Shown: positions 24,235-32,890, counted from the first letter of the stretch. The stretch is DNA of 64,000 nucleotides from Mycobacterium sp. IS-1496 (GCF_001499995.1 NZ_LQIU01000003.1:1-64000), one strand, 5' to 3'. Notes: generated from the sequence alone by a model not told the origin. Numbers and translations are program-made.

Positions 24235-25323
24235 TCAGCGGCGGAACGGTTCTGCGAGCGTCTCGGCGACGATCCCGTAGGCGACGTCTTCTTCGGCATG
24301 CACACCGGGGAAGAAGTAGTAGCCGTGCGGCATCCCCTCGGGGAAGTACTCGACGGTCCGGCCCCCGACGGCCCGGATCCGCTCTCCGAACGCTCTGGCG
24401 GAGTCGACGATCGGGTCGTGGGTGCCGGCCGTTATCACCGTGAGCGGGTATCCCGTCAGGTCGCCCTCGATGGGGCTGACCCACGGATGGTCCCACGGCG
24501 TCGGGCCGACGTAGGCGCCGCGGATGAATCCCGCGAAGGCCATGTCGTAGACGATCCCGCGAGGGGCCTGGGTGCGGAAGGAGTCCCAGCGTTCGAAGTG
24601 GAAGTCGGGCATGGCGCCGAGCATCACCACCGCGTCGGGCACCCGAACGTTCTCGTCGCGGGCTCGCAACGCCAGTGCCGCAGCGAAATTCGAGCCCGCC
24701 GAGTCGCCGGCCACCGCGATTCGACCGGTGTCGCCGCCGAGGAGTCCGGCATCGGCCGCCACCCAGCGGTACACGTCGAACGCGTCGTCGAGCGGAGTGG
24801 GGAACATGAACTCGGGTGCGGACCGGTAGTTCGCCGAGACGACCAGCGCGCAGTTGGTGAACGCCAGCTTGCGGGCGAGGAAGTCGCAGTCCTCGGACAC
24901 GCCGACGGTGAACCCGCCGCCGTGGTAGTAGACGATCACCGGCAGCCGCTCGTCGGACGCAGCCGACCTCGGCCGGTACAGCTGGCACCGGGCCACCCCG
25001 TCGCGCACCGGCAGATACACCTGGTCGACGTCGACGTCCGGCACCGCCTGCGCCCCGCTGGGCGGGACCAGGGCCGGGTCGGGCTGATGTCCGTCGCCGA
25101 TGTAGCCGCTGCGCACCGGTTGGATCATCAGGTCCCGCAACGCGACCGGTCGCCGGTTGTTGGCGATCACCCGGTACATGGGCATCGCCGGATCGTCGGG
25201 TGCGATGTAGCTCAGGCCGTCGACGGTCACGGGTGCGGTGACGTCCACCTGACCGGCGGGCACGCGGCGCAGTGCGGCGGGGATCACGCCCGGAAGCCTA
25301 CGGAGGTGTTCGATCCCGTTCAC
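24235..25323 (-). CDS. HSL-family lipase/esterase (LipH/LipI-like)
   Basis: 362 residues. A long N-terminal cap is followed by the oxyanion motif VYYHGGGFTVG, nucleophile elbow VAGDSAGSNFAA, acid in AGTHDPIVDSA and His in EGMPHGYYF, as in hormone-sensitive lipase family IV. It cleaves acyl esters, and mycobacterial members act on lipids or short esters. GTG 25323 start. It leads the two-gene esterase operon with the SGNH hydrolase and is divergent from the DJ-1/PfpI gene. Confidence 0.9.
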   Translation of the reverse strand: MNGIEHLRRLPGVIPAALRRVPAGQVDVTAPVTVDGLSYIAPDDPAMPMYRVIANNRRPVALRDLMIQPVRSGYIGDGHQPDPALVPPSGAQAVPDVDVDQVYLPVRDGVARCQLYRPRSAASDERLPVIVYYHGGGFTVGVSEDCDFLARKLAFTNCALVVSANYRSAPEFMFPTPLDDAFDVYRWVAADAGLLGGDTGRIAVAGDSAGSNFAAALALRARDENVRVPDAVVMLGAMPDFHFERWDSFRTQAPRGIVYDMAFAGFIRGAYVGPTPWDHPWVSPIEGDLTGYPLTVITAGTHDPIVDSARAFGERIRAVGGRTVEYFPEGMPHGYYFFPGVHAEEDVAYGIVAETLAEPFRR

Positions 25324-25330
25324 GCGGGTA
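25305..25330 (+). promoter_or_regulatory. Candidate SigF-type promoter for the DJ-1/PfpI gene
   Basis: GGTGTT (25305-25310), 15 nt, GGGTAC (25326-25331) resembles the mycobacterial SigF pattern, including the pyrimidine after GGGTA. It lies 31 bp before ATG 25362, leaving room for the GAGAAAGGACC ribosome-binding site. It overlaps the start region of the divergent esterase gene. Confidence 0.4.
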
Positions 25331-25361
25331 CGCCTGAAATGCCTCCGAGAAAGGACCGCAT

Positions 25362-25919
25362 ATGCCTAACGAACTACAGGGCCGCAAGATCGCCATCCTC
25401 GCCGCGGACGGTGTGGAGAAGGTCGAACTCGAACAGCCACGCGCCGCGGTGGAGACGGCGGGCGGACAGGTCGAACTGCTGTCGGTCAAGACCGGTGAGA
25501 TCGAGGCGCGCAATCACGACCTCGAACCCGCGGGCTCGTTCTCCGTCGACCGCGCGGTCGGCGAGGCGAAGGTCGACGAATTCGACGCGCTCGTCCTGCC
25601 CGGCGGCACCGTCAATCCCGACAAGCTGCGCCTCGACGAGTCGGCCGTGGCGTTCGTGCGCGACTTCGTGCGTTCCGGTAAGCCGGTCGCCGCGATCTGC
25701 CATGGCCCGTGGACTCTGGTGGAGGCCGACGTTGTGCGGGACCGCACACTCACGTCGTACCCCAGCATCCGCACCGACCTGCGCAACGCCGGGGCGACCG
25801 TCGTCGATCAGCAGGTCTGCATCGACGGGAACCTGATCACCAGCCGGTCGCCGAAGGATCTGCCCGCCTTCTGTCAGGCGATCACCGATCAGTTCGCCAA
25901 CACTCCCGCGCACACCTGA
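25362..25919 (+). CDS. DJ-1/PfpI family protein (general stress protein 18-like)
   Basis: 185 residues. KIAILAADGVEKVELEQPR provides the conserved Glu, DALVLPGGTVNPDKLR forms the strand before the elbow, and VAAICHGPWTLVEA has the nucleophilic Cys-His-Gly of the PfpI/YhbO group. Family members act as deglycases, chaperones or intracellular proteases under stress; the exact activity is disputed. GSP18-like proteins are typically SigB/SigF-regulated, consistent with the upstream boxes. Three bases separate it from the flavoprotein gene, implying an operon. Confidence 0.92.
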   Translation: MPNELQGRKIAILAADGVEKVELEQPRAAVETAGGQVELLSVKTGEIEARNHDLEPAGSFSVDRAVGEAKVDEFDALVLPGGTVNPDKLRLDESAVAFVRDFVRSGKPVAAICHGPWTLVEADVVRDRTLTSYPSIRTDLRNAGATVVDQQVCIDGNLITSRSPKDLPAFCQAITDQFANTPAHT

Positions 25920-25922
25920 TCG

Positions 25923-27245
25923 ATGGCCTCCGTCGTCATCGTCGGCAGCGGGTTCACCGGCTTCGAGTGCGCCCGCCACCTGGCCCGCAAGCTGCGCAAG
26001 AGTGAGACACCCGGTTCCGAACCGGTCGAGATCACGATCATCTCGCCCGTCGACTACATGCTCTACACACCGCTGCTGCCGGATGTGGCAGGCGGTCTGG
26101 TGGACGCCCGGTTCGTCACGATCCCGTTGGCCAACAGCCTGCGCGGTGTGCGGGTCGTGCGCGGGCGCGTCGACGAGGTGGACTTCGACGGGCACACCCT
26201 GACGTTCACCGACCCCGAGGAGCGGGTCCGCAGCATGCCGTGGGACCGCCTGGTCCTCACGCCGGGATCGGTGACGCGGCTGTTCGACGTCCCCGGCCTG
26301 GCCGAACACGCCCGCGGGCTCAAATCGACCGCGGAGGCGCTGTACCTGCGCGACCACGTCCTCGAACAACTCGAGCTGGCCAACATCGACGAAGACCCCG
26401 CGCAGGCCGCGTCACGGCGGACGATCGTCGTGGTGGGCGCGTCCTACTCCGGGACGGAACTGGCCGTCCAACTGAGGGCGCTCGCCGACGCGGCGGCCCA
26501 GCAGATGGGCTTCGATCCCGACAGCGTGCGGTTCGTGCTCCTGGACCTCGCCGAGCAGGTGATGCCGGAGGTCGGGGAGAAGCTCGGCGCCGCGGCCCAA
26601 CGCGTGTTGCGCGGCCGGGGTGTCGACGTGCGACTGGGCGTGACGCTCAAGGAGGTGCACGACGACCACGTCCTGCTCACCGACGACACCCGGATCGACA
26701 CCCGCACCGTCGCGTGGGTCACCGGCGTCACCGGCGCACCCCTGATCGAGACGCTCGGACTGCCCACCGAGAAGGGGCGGCTGAAGGTGGACGCGGACCT
26801 GCAGGTCCCCGGCCACCCCGACGTCTTCGCGGCCGGTGACGCGGCCGCCGTGCCGGATCTGACCCAGTCGGGCGCGATCACGCCGCCCACGGCGCAGCAC
26901 GCCACCCGGCAGGGAAAGGTGTTGGCGCGCAACGTCGCGGCGAGTCTGGGACACGGCACCAAGAAGCTCTACAAACACCGCAACATGGGTCTGGTGGTCG
27001 ATCTGGGCCCGCGGTACGCGGTGGCCAATCCGCTCGGCGTGCGATTGTCCGGGCTGCCGGCCAAGGCCGTGACCCGGGCCTACCACCTGTACGCCATCCC
27101 TCGGTTCGTCAACCGCTGGGCGGTGTCGCTGGCCTATCTGACCGATGTGTTCTTCGCCCGGTCGGTGGTCTCGATCGGCCTCTCGTCCGCCGAGGACGCC
27201 CGCTTCTCCGCGAGCGAGGGCATACCGATGCCGAAAGGCGACTGA
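25923..27245 (+). CDS. NDH-2-like FAD-dependent NADH dehydrogenase
   Basis: 440 residues with two dinucleotide folds: FAD-binding VVIVGSGFTGFECARHL at the N-terminus and NAD(P)-binding IVVVGASYSGTELAVQL near residue 165. Also present are YMLYTPLLPDVAGG (typical of Ndh), TPGS, DVFAAGDAAAVPD and the hydrophobic C-terminal membrane-association region (YHLYAIPRFVNRWAVSLAYLTDVFFAR). It probably feeds electrons to menaquinone at the inner face of the membrane. It is a divergent paralogue rather than the main ndh gene. It lies directly after the DJ-1/PfpI gene. Confidence 0.88.
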   Translation: MASVVIVGSGFTGFECARHLARKLRKSETPGSEPVEITIISPVDYMLYTPLLPDVAGGLVDARFVTIPLANSLRGVRVVRGRVDEVDFDGHTLTFTDPEERVRSMPWDRLVLTPGSVTRLFDVPGLAEHARGLKSTAEALYLRDHVLEQLELANIDEDPAQAASRRTIVVVGASYSGTELAVQLRALADAAAQQMGFDPDSVRFVLLDLAEQVMPEVGEKLGAAAQRVLRGRGVDVRLGVTLKEVHDDHVLLTDDTRIDTRTVAWVTGVTGAPLIETLGLPTEKGRLKVDADLQVPGHPDVFAAGDAAAVPDLTQSGAITPPTAQHATRQGKVLARNVAASLGHGTKKLYKHRNMGLVVDLGPRYAVANPLGVRLSGLPAKAVTRAYHLYAIPRFVNRWAVSLAYLTDVFFARSVVSIGLSSAEDARFSASEGIPMPKGD

Positions 27246-27277
27246 TTCAAACTGCCCCGAGCGGGAACAGTAGAGCC

Positions 27278-27469
27278 ATGGCTACCTATCGCGTGTTGAA
27301 TCCGAAGGGTGAGGTCGTCTCGACCACGGACATCGAGAGCGCCGACGACGCGCATGCCTGGTTCGTCGAGCAGGTTCCTGGCAACGAACTGGGCTACCGG
27401 ATGGAGGTCAAGGTCGAAGAGGACCGCTGGGACTTCGTCGACGACAGCGAGGGTGACCGCTCGTACTGA
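27278..27469 (+). CDS. Small conserved hypothetical protein (63 aa)
   Basis: The sequence MATYRVLNPKGEVVSTTDIE shows a short beta hairpin, then an acidic tail (EEDRWDFVDDSEGDRSY). It is soluble. The start is preceded by a GGGAA box exactly 10 nt upstream (27263-27267), similar in position to the GGGTA boxes seen elsewhere, with a poor -35 element. The gene sits between the flavoprotein and the Nudix gene on the same strand. Function unknown. Confidence 0.65.
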   Translation: MATYRVLNPKGEVVSTTDIESADDAHAWFVEQVPGNELGYRMEVKVEEDRWDFVDDSEGDRSY

Positions 27470-27490
27470 TCAGCGGCGTACCGTGGCACG

Positions 27491-27964
27491 GTGCCGAAAC
27501 TCAGTGCCGGACTGCTGCTCTACCGCATCGTCGACGGCGTCGTCGAGGTCCTGCTCGGCCACCCGGGGGGACCGTTCTGGGCGCGCCGCGACGACGGCGT
27601 CTGGTCGATTCCCAAGGGGGAGTACACCCCCGACGAAGATCCGTGGGTTGCCGCGCAACGGGAGTTCGCCGAGGAACTCGGCTCACCGGTCCCCGCGGGC
27701 GAACCGCTGCGTCTGCGACCGGTGAAGCAGGCCGGGGGCAAGGTCGTCACGGTCTTCGCCGTCCGCGGTGACCTGGACCCGCAGGCAGCGGTGAGCAACA
27801 CGTTCACCCTCGAGTGGCCGAAGGGCTCGGGCACGCTCAGGGAGTTTCCCGAAATCGACCGGGTGGCATGGTTTCCGGTGGAGGCGGCGCGGACGAAGCT
27901 GCTCGCTGGTCAGCGCCCGGTGCTCGATGAGCTGTCGGCCGTTGTCGGCGCAGAACGCGGGTAG
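27491..27964 (+). CDS. Nudix hydrolase
   Basis: 157 residues from GTG 27491. The canonical Nudix box GX5EX7REUXEEXGU is complete: G at GEYTPDED, then REFAEELG (about residues 42-64). It hydrolyses nucleoside diphosphate-linked compounds; the substrate is unknown. SIPKGEY before the box and VAWFPVEAA near the end are common in ADP-ribose or diadenosine-type members. Its last 128 bp overlap the 3' part of the opposite-strand NTF2-like gene. Confidence 0.92.
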   Translation: MPKLSAGLLLYRIVDGVVEVLLGHPGGPFWARRDDGVWSIPKGEYTPDEDPWVAAQREFAEELGSPVPAGEPLRLRPVKQAGGKVVTVFAVRGDLDPQAAVSNTFTLEWPKGSGTLREFPEIDRVAWFPVEAARTKLLAGQRPVLDELSAVVGAERG

Positions 27965-28400
27965 GGCGGACGTCGATCGCGTTGACGGTGAGCGCCCGAC
28001 CGTGGATGCGCCAGCCCGCCGGTGTGCGCTGGTATTCGTCGTCGTAACGCAGGTGCCACACCACGTCGGTGGCCTCTTCGTCGGACATGCTCCAGTGATG
28101 GGCCATGCAGGTGATGCGGCCCAGCGCGTATCCGCGCTCGGCCGTCTCGGCGTACACCTCGCCGACGATCGCGTGCTCGGTGCGCTCCACGCCCGACAGA
28201 CCCGCCATCGCCGCACGGACACCGTCATGCCCGTGCAGATGCCGTGTCGGGGTGAGGACGCGAGGCGGGTCGGGCAGCCGCATCTCCGCGGTCTCGGTGA
28301 ACAACTGCACCACGTCGTCGAACCGGCGGTCGTCGACGGCGGCGGCGTACAGGTGGACGAGGTCGGTCAGTGCGAGCCGATCGGCCACGCTGAGCGTCAC
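27837..28400 (-). CDS. SnoaL/NTF2-like protein with a run-on C-terminus
   Basis: 187 residues from GTG 28400, overlapping the LLM gene stop (GTGA). The NTF2 fold is clear in LTDLVHLYAAAVDDRRFDDVVQLFTETAEM and YDDEYQRTPAGWRIHGRALTVNAID. After about residue 130 the sequence turns into a basic, Pro/Arg-rich run (RPTRVLRRQRPTAHRAPGAD...) that is simply antisense to the Nudix gene. The natural stop therefore seems to have been lost, or the overlap is tolerated. The real functional protein is probably the first 130 residues. It is co-transcribed with the LLM oxidoreductase. Confidence 0.72.
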   Translation of the reverse strand: MTLSVADRLALTDLVHLYAAAVDDRRFDDVVQLFTETAEMRLPDPPRVLTPTRHLHGHDGVRAAMAGLSGVERTEHAIVGEVYAETAERGYALGRITCMAHHWSMSDEEATDVVWHLRYDDEYQRTPAGWRIHGRALTVNAIDVRPTRVLRRQRPTAHRAPGADQRAASSAPPPPETMPPGRFRETP

Positions 28401-29272
28401 GAGATCAGCCCGAGTCGCAGGGCGCACGCCGACACCGCGTCGGTCGCCTCGTCGAGCGAGGTGACCGGCGGCATCGCCAGCACCACCCGGTCGGCTCCGA
28501 GTGCGGCGAGCTTCTCGGCGCGGGCCGCGTCGATCTTGGTCACGAGGTGTCCGAGAGACAGTTCGAGCGCATCGGGGTTTCGGCCTGAATCGCTTGCAGC
28601 GCGACGCATTTCGGTGACGAGCTCGCCGAGCTCGGCGCCGGCCACGCCCAGGGGTTGAAACCCGTCACCCAGGCGTCCGGCGCGTCGGGCTGCCGCCCGG
28701 CTGTGTCCGCCGATGTGGATGGGCACGCGCGCGGACGGCTTCGGGTAGCACATCGCGTGGTCGAAGTCGAAGAAGCGGCCGTGGAAACTGGCCCCGTGCG
28801 GATTGTCGTCCCACAGCGTGCGCAACACCTGGATCTGCTCGTCGGAGCGCCTACCGCGCGTGGTGAAGTCGGCGCCGCACGCGCTGAGTTCCTCGGCCAG
28901 CCACCCGGTGCCGACGGCGAGGCGCACCCGGCCGCGCGACAGCGCGTCGACGGTGGCCACCCGCTTGGCCAGCACCACCGGGTGGTGGTTGGGCAACACC
29001 AGAACTCCGGTCGCCAGCCCCAGCCGCTCGGTGTGCGCGGCGAGAAAGGCCAGCAGGTCCAACGGATCGGGCACCGGCGTGTCGGCGGCGAGTTCGGCGC
29101 GTCCGGACGGGTCGTAGGGATAGACGCTGGTGTACTGCGTCATCAGCACGGTGTGCTCGACCACGACGATCGACTCGAAACCGCACGCCTCGAGGTGCCG
29201 CGCGAATGCCGCCATCCAGGTCGGGTCGGCGGTGACCCCGGCGGCGACCGGCGCGACGACGGCGTATTTCAC
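28397..29272 (-). CDS. LLM-class (probably F420-dependent) oxidoreductase
   Basis: 291 residues of the luciferase-like TIM barrel. [60 protein letters not shown] and [22 protein letters not shown] are standard LLM/F420 family signatures. Cofactor F420 is inferred from the mycobacterial subfamily, not visible directly. It overlaps the kinase remnant upstream and couples to the NTF2-like gene downstream (GTGA). Confidence 0.9.
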   Translation of the reverse strand: MKYAVVAPVAAGVTADPTWMAAFARHLEACGFESIVVVEHTVLMTQYTSVYPYDPSGRAELAADTPVPDPLDLLAFLAAHTERLGLATGVLVLPNHHPVVLAKRVATVDALSRGRVRLAVGTGWLAEELSACGADFTTRGRRSDEQIQVLRTLWDDNPHGASFHGRFFDFDHAMCYPKPSARVPIHIGGHSRAAARRAGRLGDGFQPLGVAGAELGELVTEMRRAASDSGRNPDALELSLGHLVTKIDAARAEKLAALGADRVVLAMPPVTSLDEATDAVSACALRLGLIS

Positions 29273-29516
29273 GGGACCGGCAGCCCGTTGCTGCGCCGGA
29301 TCGCCTCGGAATGCCAGAGCGTCGCGGCGACATCGGCTTCCCGGTTGAACCGCTCTCGGTACTCGCCGTCCGCTGATACGGTCGCGGGCAGCACCTTCAG
29401 CGCGTCGCGCCGGGGCAGTCGGGGATGTCGGGCGAGGTAGACCTCGCCCTTACCGCCGGTTCCCAGCAGTCGCAGAAGGTGTAGCCCGCGAACGTCGCCC
29501 CCTCGGCCAACGGCAT
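29272..29516 (-). pseudogene. Frameshifted, truncated Ser/Thr protein kinase remnant
   Basis: From ATG 29516 one frame reads [13 protein letters not shown], the usual start of a PknE/PknF-type kinase. Near 29480 the reading must shift by one base to continue as [19 protein letters not shown], then [31 protein letters not shown]. The glycine loop is intact apart from Lys for the usual Met (GTGGMGEV). After ATLWH the kinase match ends and the frame stops at 29269 inside the LLM gene's start. The HRD, DFG and all later parts are missing. This is a decayed fragment about 80 codons long, not a working kinase. Confidence 0.8.
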
Positions 29517-29585
29517 GGCGCGATAGTACAGATCGGCGTTCGTGGGTGGGCGAAGGTCGACGAGGACACGACGAAGGGCGAATCC

Positions 29586-29930
29586 GTGGCAACGCTTCAC
29601 GTGGGCGGGCAACCGCTACCCGGCACGTTCACCAACCGTTTCCTGGCGCACCTGCAGGTGGCCGCGGGCGCGCGGTTCGCGTCGGGCAAGGGGTTCTTCC
29701 TGACGATCGCGCACACCGGTGAGGGCGGCGCCGAGCAGACCGTGAGCCACTGGATCCATCCCGGTCTGCCGGTCAGCTTCGGCTATGACGTCACCGACGG
29801 CGACGGCGGACGGGTAGCACCGGAATCGTTGCAGGACAGCGAGATCGAGGAGATCACCGCCGCCATGGACACCCCGTACGGCGTTCGCGGCAGCGACGGC
29901 CTGTGGTGGCCGTTCACCGACGGGGCGTAG
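29586..29930 (+). CDS. Small conserved hypothetical protein (114 aa)
   Basis: GTG 29586 begins [30 protein letters not shown]. The LAHLQV segment followed by FFLTI and [13 protein letters not shown] resembles the DUF7882-type small proteins of actinobacteria (weak recall match). It is soluble, of mixed strand/helix. It is divergent from the kinase remnant and converges (3-bp gap) on the ferredoxin reductase gene. Function unknown. Confidence 0.65.
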   Translation: MATLHVGGQPLPGTFTNRFLAHLQVAAGARFASGKGFFLTIAHTGEGGAEQTVSHWIHPGLPVSFGYDVTDGDGGRVAPESLQDSEIEEITAAMDTPYGVRGSDGLWWPFTDGA

Positions 29931-29933
29931 CGC

Positions 29934-31040
29934 CTACAGGTCCAGCGTCAGCTGCTGCCCGTGCGGCGCGCGCGACACACACGTCAGCATCATCCCGGCG
30001 GCGCGTTCCGGATCGGTCAGGAGTGTGTCGCGGTGGTCGACGGTGCCGCCGAGCACCCGGGTCCGGCATGTTCCGCAGAACCCCTGTCTGCAGGAGTACG
30101 CGGTGTGCACACCCGACCGGTTCAGAGCGCTGAGCAGGGTTTCGTCGGCGGCCACCGCGACCACCGCCCCTGTCGAGGCGACCGACACCGAGAACGGCGC
30201 GCCGTCGACGACGGGCGGGGCGGCGAACCGCTCGAAGTGCAGTTCGACCTGGGCGCGTCCGGCGAGTGCGGACCGCACGGCGCTCAGCATCGGCGCCGGC
30301 CCGCAGGCGTACACGGTGGTGCCGTCCGGGCACTCACCGAGGAGATCCTCGGCTGTCGGCACACCCCCGATCTCGTCGGTGTGGATGCGCACGTGGTCGC
30401 CGTAGCCGGCGACCTCGTCGAGGAACGGCAGGCTGGCGCGACTGCGGCCGGCGTAGGTCATGGTCCACGGCACGCCGAGTCGCTGCGCCGCCGCGAGCAT
30501 CGGCAGGATCGGGGTGATGCCGATACCTCCGGCGACGAAGTGCAGCCGTCGGGCGGGGGATCCGTAACCGGGCAGCGTGAGCGGAAAGGCGTTGCGGGGC
30601 CCGTACGTTCCCACGGTGGCGCCGGGGCGCAGCTGCCCGTGCACCTCGACCGACCCGCCACCGCCGTCGGCGATGCGCCGTACCGCGATCCGGTAGCTGT
30701 TCCGTACCGAGGGATCGCCGCACAGCGAGTACTGCCGGATTCGCCCGCTGGGCAGGTGCACGTCGAGGTGTGCGCCGGGGTGCCAAGGCGGCAGTGCGCC
30801 GCCGTCGGCCGCAGTGAGCGTGAGCGCGACGACGTCCTCGTCGTGTGCGACCACCCGGCGGTCGGTGACGGCGAGCGTGATCAGGTGTTCGTGCGATTGC
30901 GGTTCGGAGATGTCGCGGACGCGGCCCGACAGGGCCCAGAGCGCGGAGATGGCGGCATCGGCGACGCCGATGGACAGATCGTGGCGCAACCGGCCGAATG
31001 CGCTCGGCGGCGCCTGCCGGAACCGGTTGAGTGGCTGCAT
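29934..31040 (-). CDS. Ferredoxin reductase with C-terminal 2Fe-2S domain (PDR-type)
   Basis: 368 residues with three modules: FMN/FAD-binding barrel (IRQYSLCGDP, about 110-160), NAD(P) domain (LHFVAGGIGITPILPM; YACGPAPM, about 165-270) and a plant-type ferredoxin (CRQGFCGTC with a further Cys about 29 residues on, ...MLTCVSRA). It passes electrons from NAD(P)H to an oxygenase or desaturase partner. The ATG follows directly after the TAG of the metal-dependent hydrolase gene, so they are co-transcribed and the di-iron-like neighbour is a plausible partner (inference). Confidence 0.92.
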   Translation of the reverse strand: MQPLNRFRQAPPSAFGRLRHDLSIGVADAAISALWALSGRVRDISEPQSHEHLITLAVTDRRVVAHDEDVVALTLTAADGGALPPWHPGAHLDVHLPSGRIRQYSLCGDPSVRNSYRIAVRRIADGGGGSVEVHGQLRPGATVGTYGPRNAFPLTLPGYGSPARRLHFVAGGIGITPILPMLAAAQRLGVPWTMTYAGRSRASLPFLDEVAGYGDHVRIHTDEIGGVPTAEDLLGECPDGTTVYACGPAPMLSAVRSALAGRAQVELHFERFAAPPVVDGAPFSVSVASTGAVVAVAADETLLSALNRSGVHTAYSCRQGFCGTCRTRVLGGTVDHRDTLLTDPERAAGMMLTCVSRAPHGQQLTLDL

Positions 31041-31940
31041 CTACAGGTGCGCGGCCCGCGCCGCCGGGGAACTGGCGAGGTAGGCGACGGCCTGCGCCGT
31101 CGACCCCATCTCCTCGGGGGAGAACCCCGGCCGGAAGTACATCAACGTGTTGCCGCCGAACAGCTTCCGATAGCGGGGCAGCAGACCCAGCTTGGAGTCG
31201 CGCATCCGCAGCCGGTTGAAGCGCCACCAGCCGATGTCGGTGTTCGGGTCACACTTCACCAGATACCAGGCCGCGCGCTGGAAGAACACGAAGATCATCG
31301 CCACCGCGATGGACATCGCCCTGATCCGGTCGAGGTAGCTGTCGTGGAAGTGGACCGCGACGTCGTGGGCGACGCTGCGGTGCTCGACCTCCTCGCTGCC
31401 GTGCCAGCGGAACAGGTCGACCATGGTCGGGTCGGCGCCGAAGTCGTCCCATGCGCAGTTGAGGGCGAAGTCGCCCATGACCGCGGTGTAGTGCTCGATG
31501 GCCGCGATCAGCCACAGCCGGTCGCACAGGTGGTTGAGCCGCCGCTTCGGATCGGTGGACGTGCTCGGCGCCAGCATGCGGCCGAACACGTACTCGATCT
31601 GGTCGAGGATCGGCTTGGGGTCGATGCCGTGGGTTTCGAGGAAGTCGTGCAGAACCTGCTCGTGCACGTCGGCGTGGGTGGCCTCCTGGCCGATGAAACC
31701 GCGCATGTCCTCGGCCAGCCGGGGATCCCGCACCAGCGGCAGCGCCTCGTTGAAGGTGTCGACGAACCAGCGTTCGGCCGCGGGCAGCACGATGTTGAGC
31801 AGGCTGACGACGTTGGACGCCACCGGATGGCCGGGAATCCAGTGCAGGTGGCTGCCGGTGACGTCGAAGGCCACCCGCCTGGCCTGGATCTGCACGGGAC
31901 CCGGATCGATCTCCACGTCGAAGCGGCGCGGTCGCAGCAT
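31041..31940 (-). CDS. Metal-dependent hydrolase family protein (PF10118-like, di-iron-type helices)
   Basis: 299 residues. QEATHADVHEQV, IEHYTAVMGDF and HGSEEVEHRSVAHDV carry Glu/His pairs as in ferritin-like or di-iron four-helix proteins. The family is called predicted metal-dependent hydrolase, but EATH and EEVEH motifs would also suit an oxygenase. One hydrophobic helix is present (MSIAVAMIFVFFQRAAWYLV). It is encoded directly before the ferredoxin reductase (TAG/ATG adjacent), which favours a redox partner role. First gene of the operon, with ATG 31940. Confidence 0.83.
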   Translation of the reverse strand: MLRPRRFDVEIDPGPVQIQARRVAFDVTGSHLHWIPGHPVASNVVSLLNIVLPAAERWFVDTFNEALPLVRDPRLAEDMRGFIGQEATHADVHEQVLHDFLETHGIDPKPILDQIEYVFGRMLAPSTSTDPKRRLNHLCDRLWLIAAIEHYTAVMGDFALNCAWDDFGADPTMVDLFRWHGSEEVEHRSVAHDVAVHFHDSYLDRIRAMSIAVAMIFVFFQRAAWYLVKCDPNTDIGWWRFNRLRMRDSKLGLLPRYRKLFGGNTLMYFRPGFSPEEMGSTAQAVAYLASSPAARAAHL

Positions 31941-32034
31941 CGCACACCTCCTCCTGCCGGTGACGCCCGCAGTCTACGACGGTTAGGTGGGAACGCAGGT
32001 TTCGGCTAACGCCGGGCTGTCAATACGTCGTGCC

Positions 32035-32880
32035 ATGGCGGGGATCAGCGACGTTCTCGACTGGGCCAAGCACCAGGTGTCGTCCAGGGTGCCGAAGGCG
32101 GACCTGGACCAGCGCGACGCGGACTACATCCGCGAGCAGCTGCCCGGCACCTGGCTGCTCGCGTCGCTGTACTTCCGGGCCGACGTGCGGGGCCTGGACC
32201 GCATCCCGGCCGACGGGCCCGTGCTGCTGGTCGGCAATCACAGCGGCGGCAACCTACCGCCCGACACCTTCGTGTTCACGCTGGCCTTCTGCTCGTATTT
32301 CGGTGTCGAGCGGCCGTTCTACCAGTTGGCGCACAATCTGGTGGTGTCGGTCCCGGGCCTGGGGTGGCTGCGCAAATTCGGCACGGTGGCAGCCAATCCC
32401 GACAACGCCCGGCTGGCGCTGGAATCCGGGGCGGCGCTCCTGGTCTATCCCGGCGGTGACTACGAGGTGTTCCGTCCGTCGTGGGAGCGGCACCGGGTCG
32501 ACTTCGGCGGCCGGAAGGGTTACGTGAAACTGGCCCGTGATGCGGGTGTGCCGATCGTGCCGGTGGCCAGTGTGGGCGGCCAGGAGGCGGCGCTGTTCCT
32601 CGACCGCGGCCAGTGGCTGGCGCGGTTGTTGATGGTGGACAAGATGGCGCGGTTGAAGAGCGTGCCGATTTTGCTGGCGCCACCGTGGGGACTGGTGGTC
32701 AGCGACCTCATCCCGCGACTGCCGTTGCCGACGAAGATCGTCATCGAGGTGCAGGAGCCGATCGCGGCCGCCGACATCGCCGACGCCGACGACGACGTCA
32801 TCAACGACAAGGTGGTGGCGAGCCTGCAGGGCGGGGTGGACCGGCTGGCGGCGGAGCGACGATTCCCGGTGCTGGGCTAG
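32035..32880 (+). CDS. PlsC-type phospholipid/glycerol acyltransferase
   Basis: 281 residues. VLLVGNHSGGNLPPDTFVF holds the active His, but in the mycobacterial NHSGG...PD variant rather than strict HX4D. The YPGGDYEVFRPSWERHRVDFGGRKGYVKLA block is the substrate-binding FPEGTRS-like region, and PIVPVASVGGQE follows. It transfers acyl chains to a glycerol-type lipid at the membrane face. ATG 32035 chosen (MAGISDVLDW). The following SRPBCC gene starts 10 bp after its stop, so they share an operon. Confidence 0.87.
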   Translation: MAGISDVLDWAKHQVSSRVPKADLDQRDADYIREQLPGTWLLASLYFRADVRGLDRIPADGPVLLVGNHSGGNLPPDTFVFTLAFCSYFGVERPFYQLAHNLVVSVPGLGWLRKFGTVAANPDNARLALESGAALLVYPGGDYEVFRPSWERHRVDFGGRKGYVKLARDAGVPIVPVASVGGQEAALFLDRGQWLARLLMVDKMARLKSVPILLAPPWGLVVSDLIPRLPLPTKIVIEVQEPIAAADIADADDDVINDKVVASLQGGVDRLAAERRFPVLG

Positions 32881-32890
32881 GGGTGACGCG

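Noticed and set aside
29961..32009. A 682-codon plus-strand frame
   Set aside because: It is antisense to the ferredoxin reductase and metal-dependent hydrolase, both with clear motifs.
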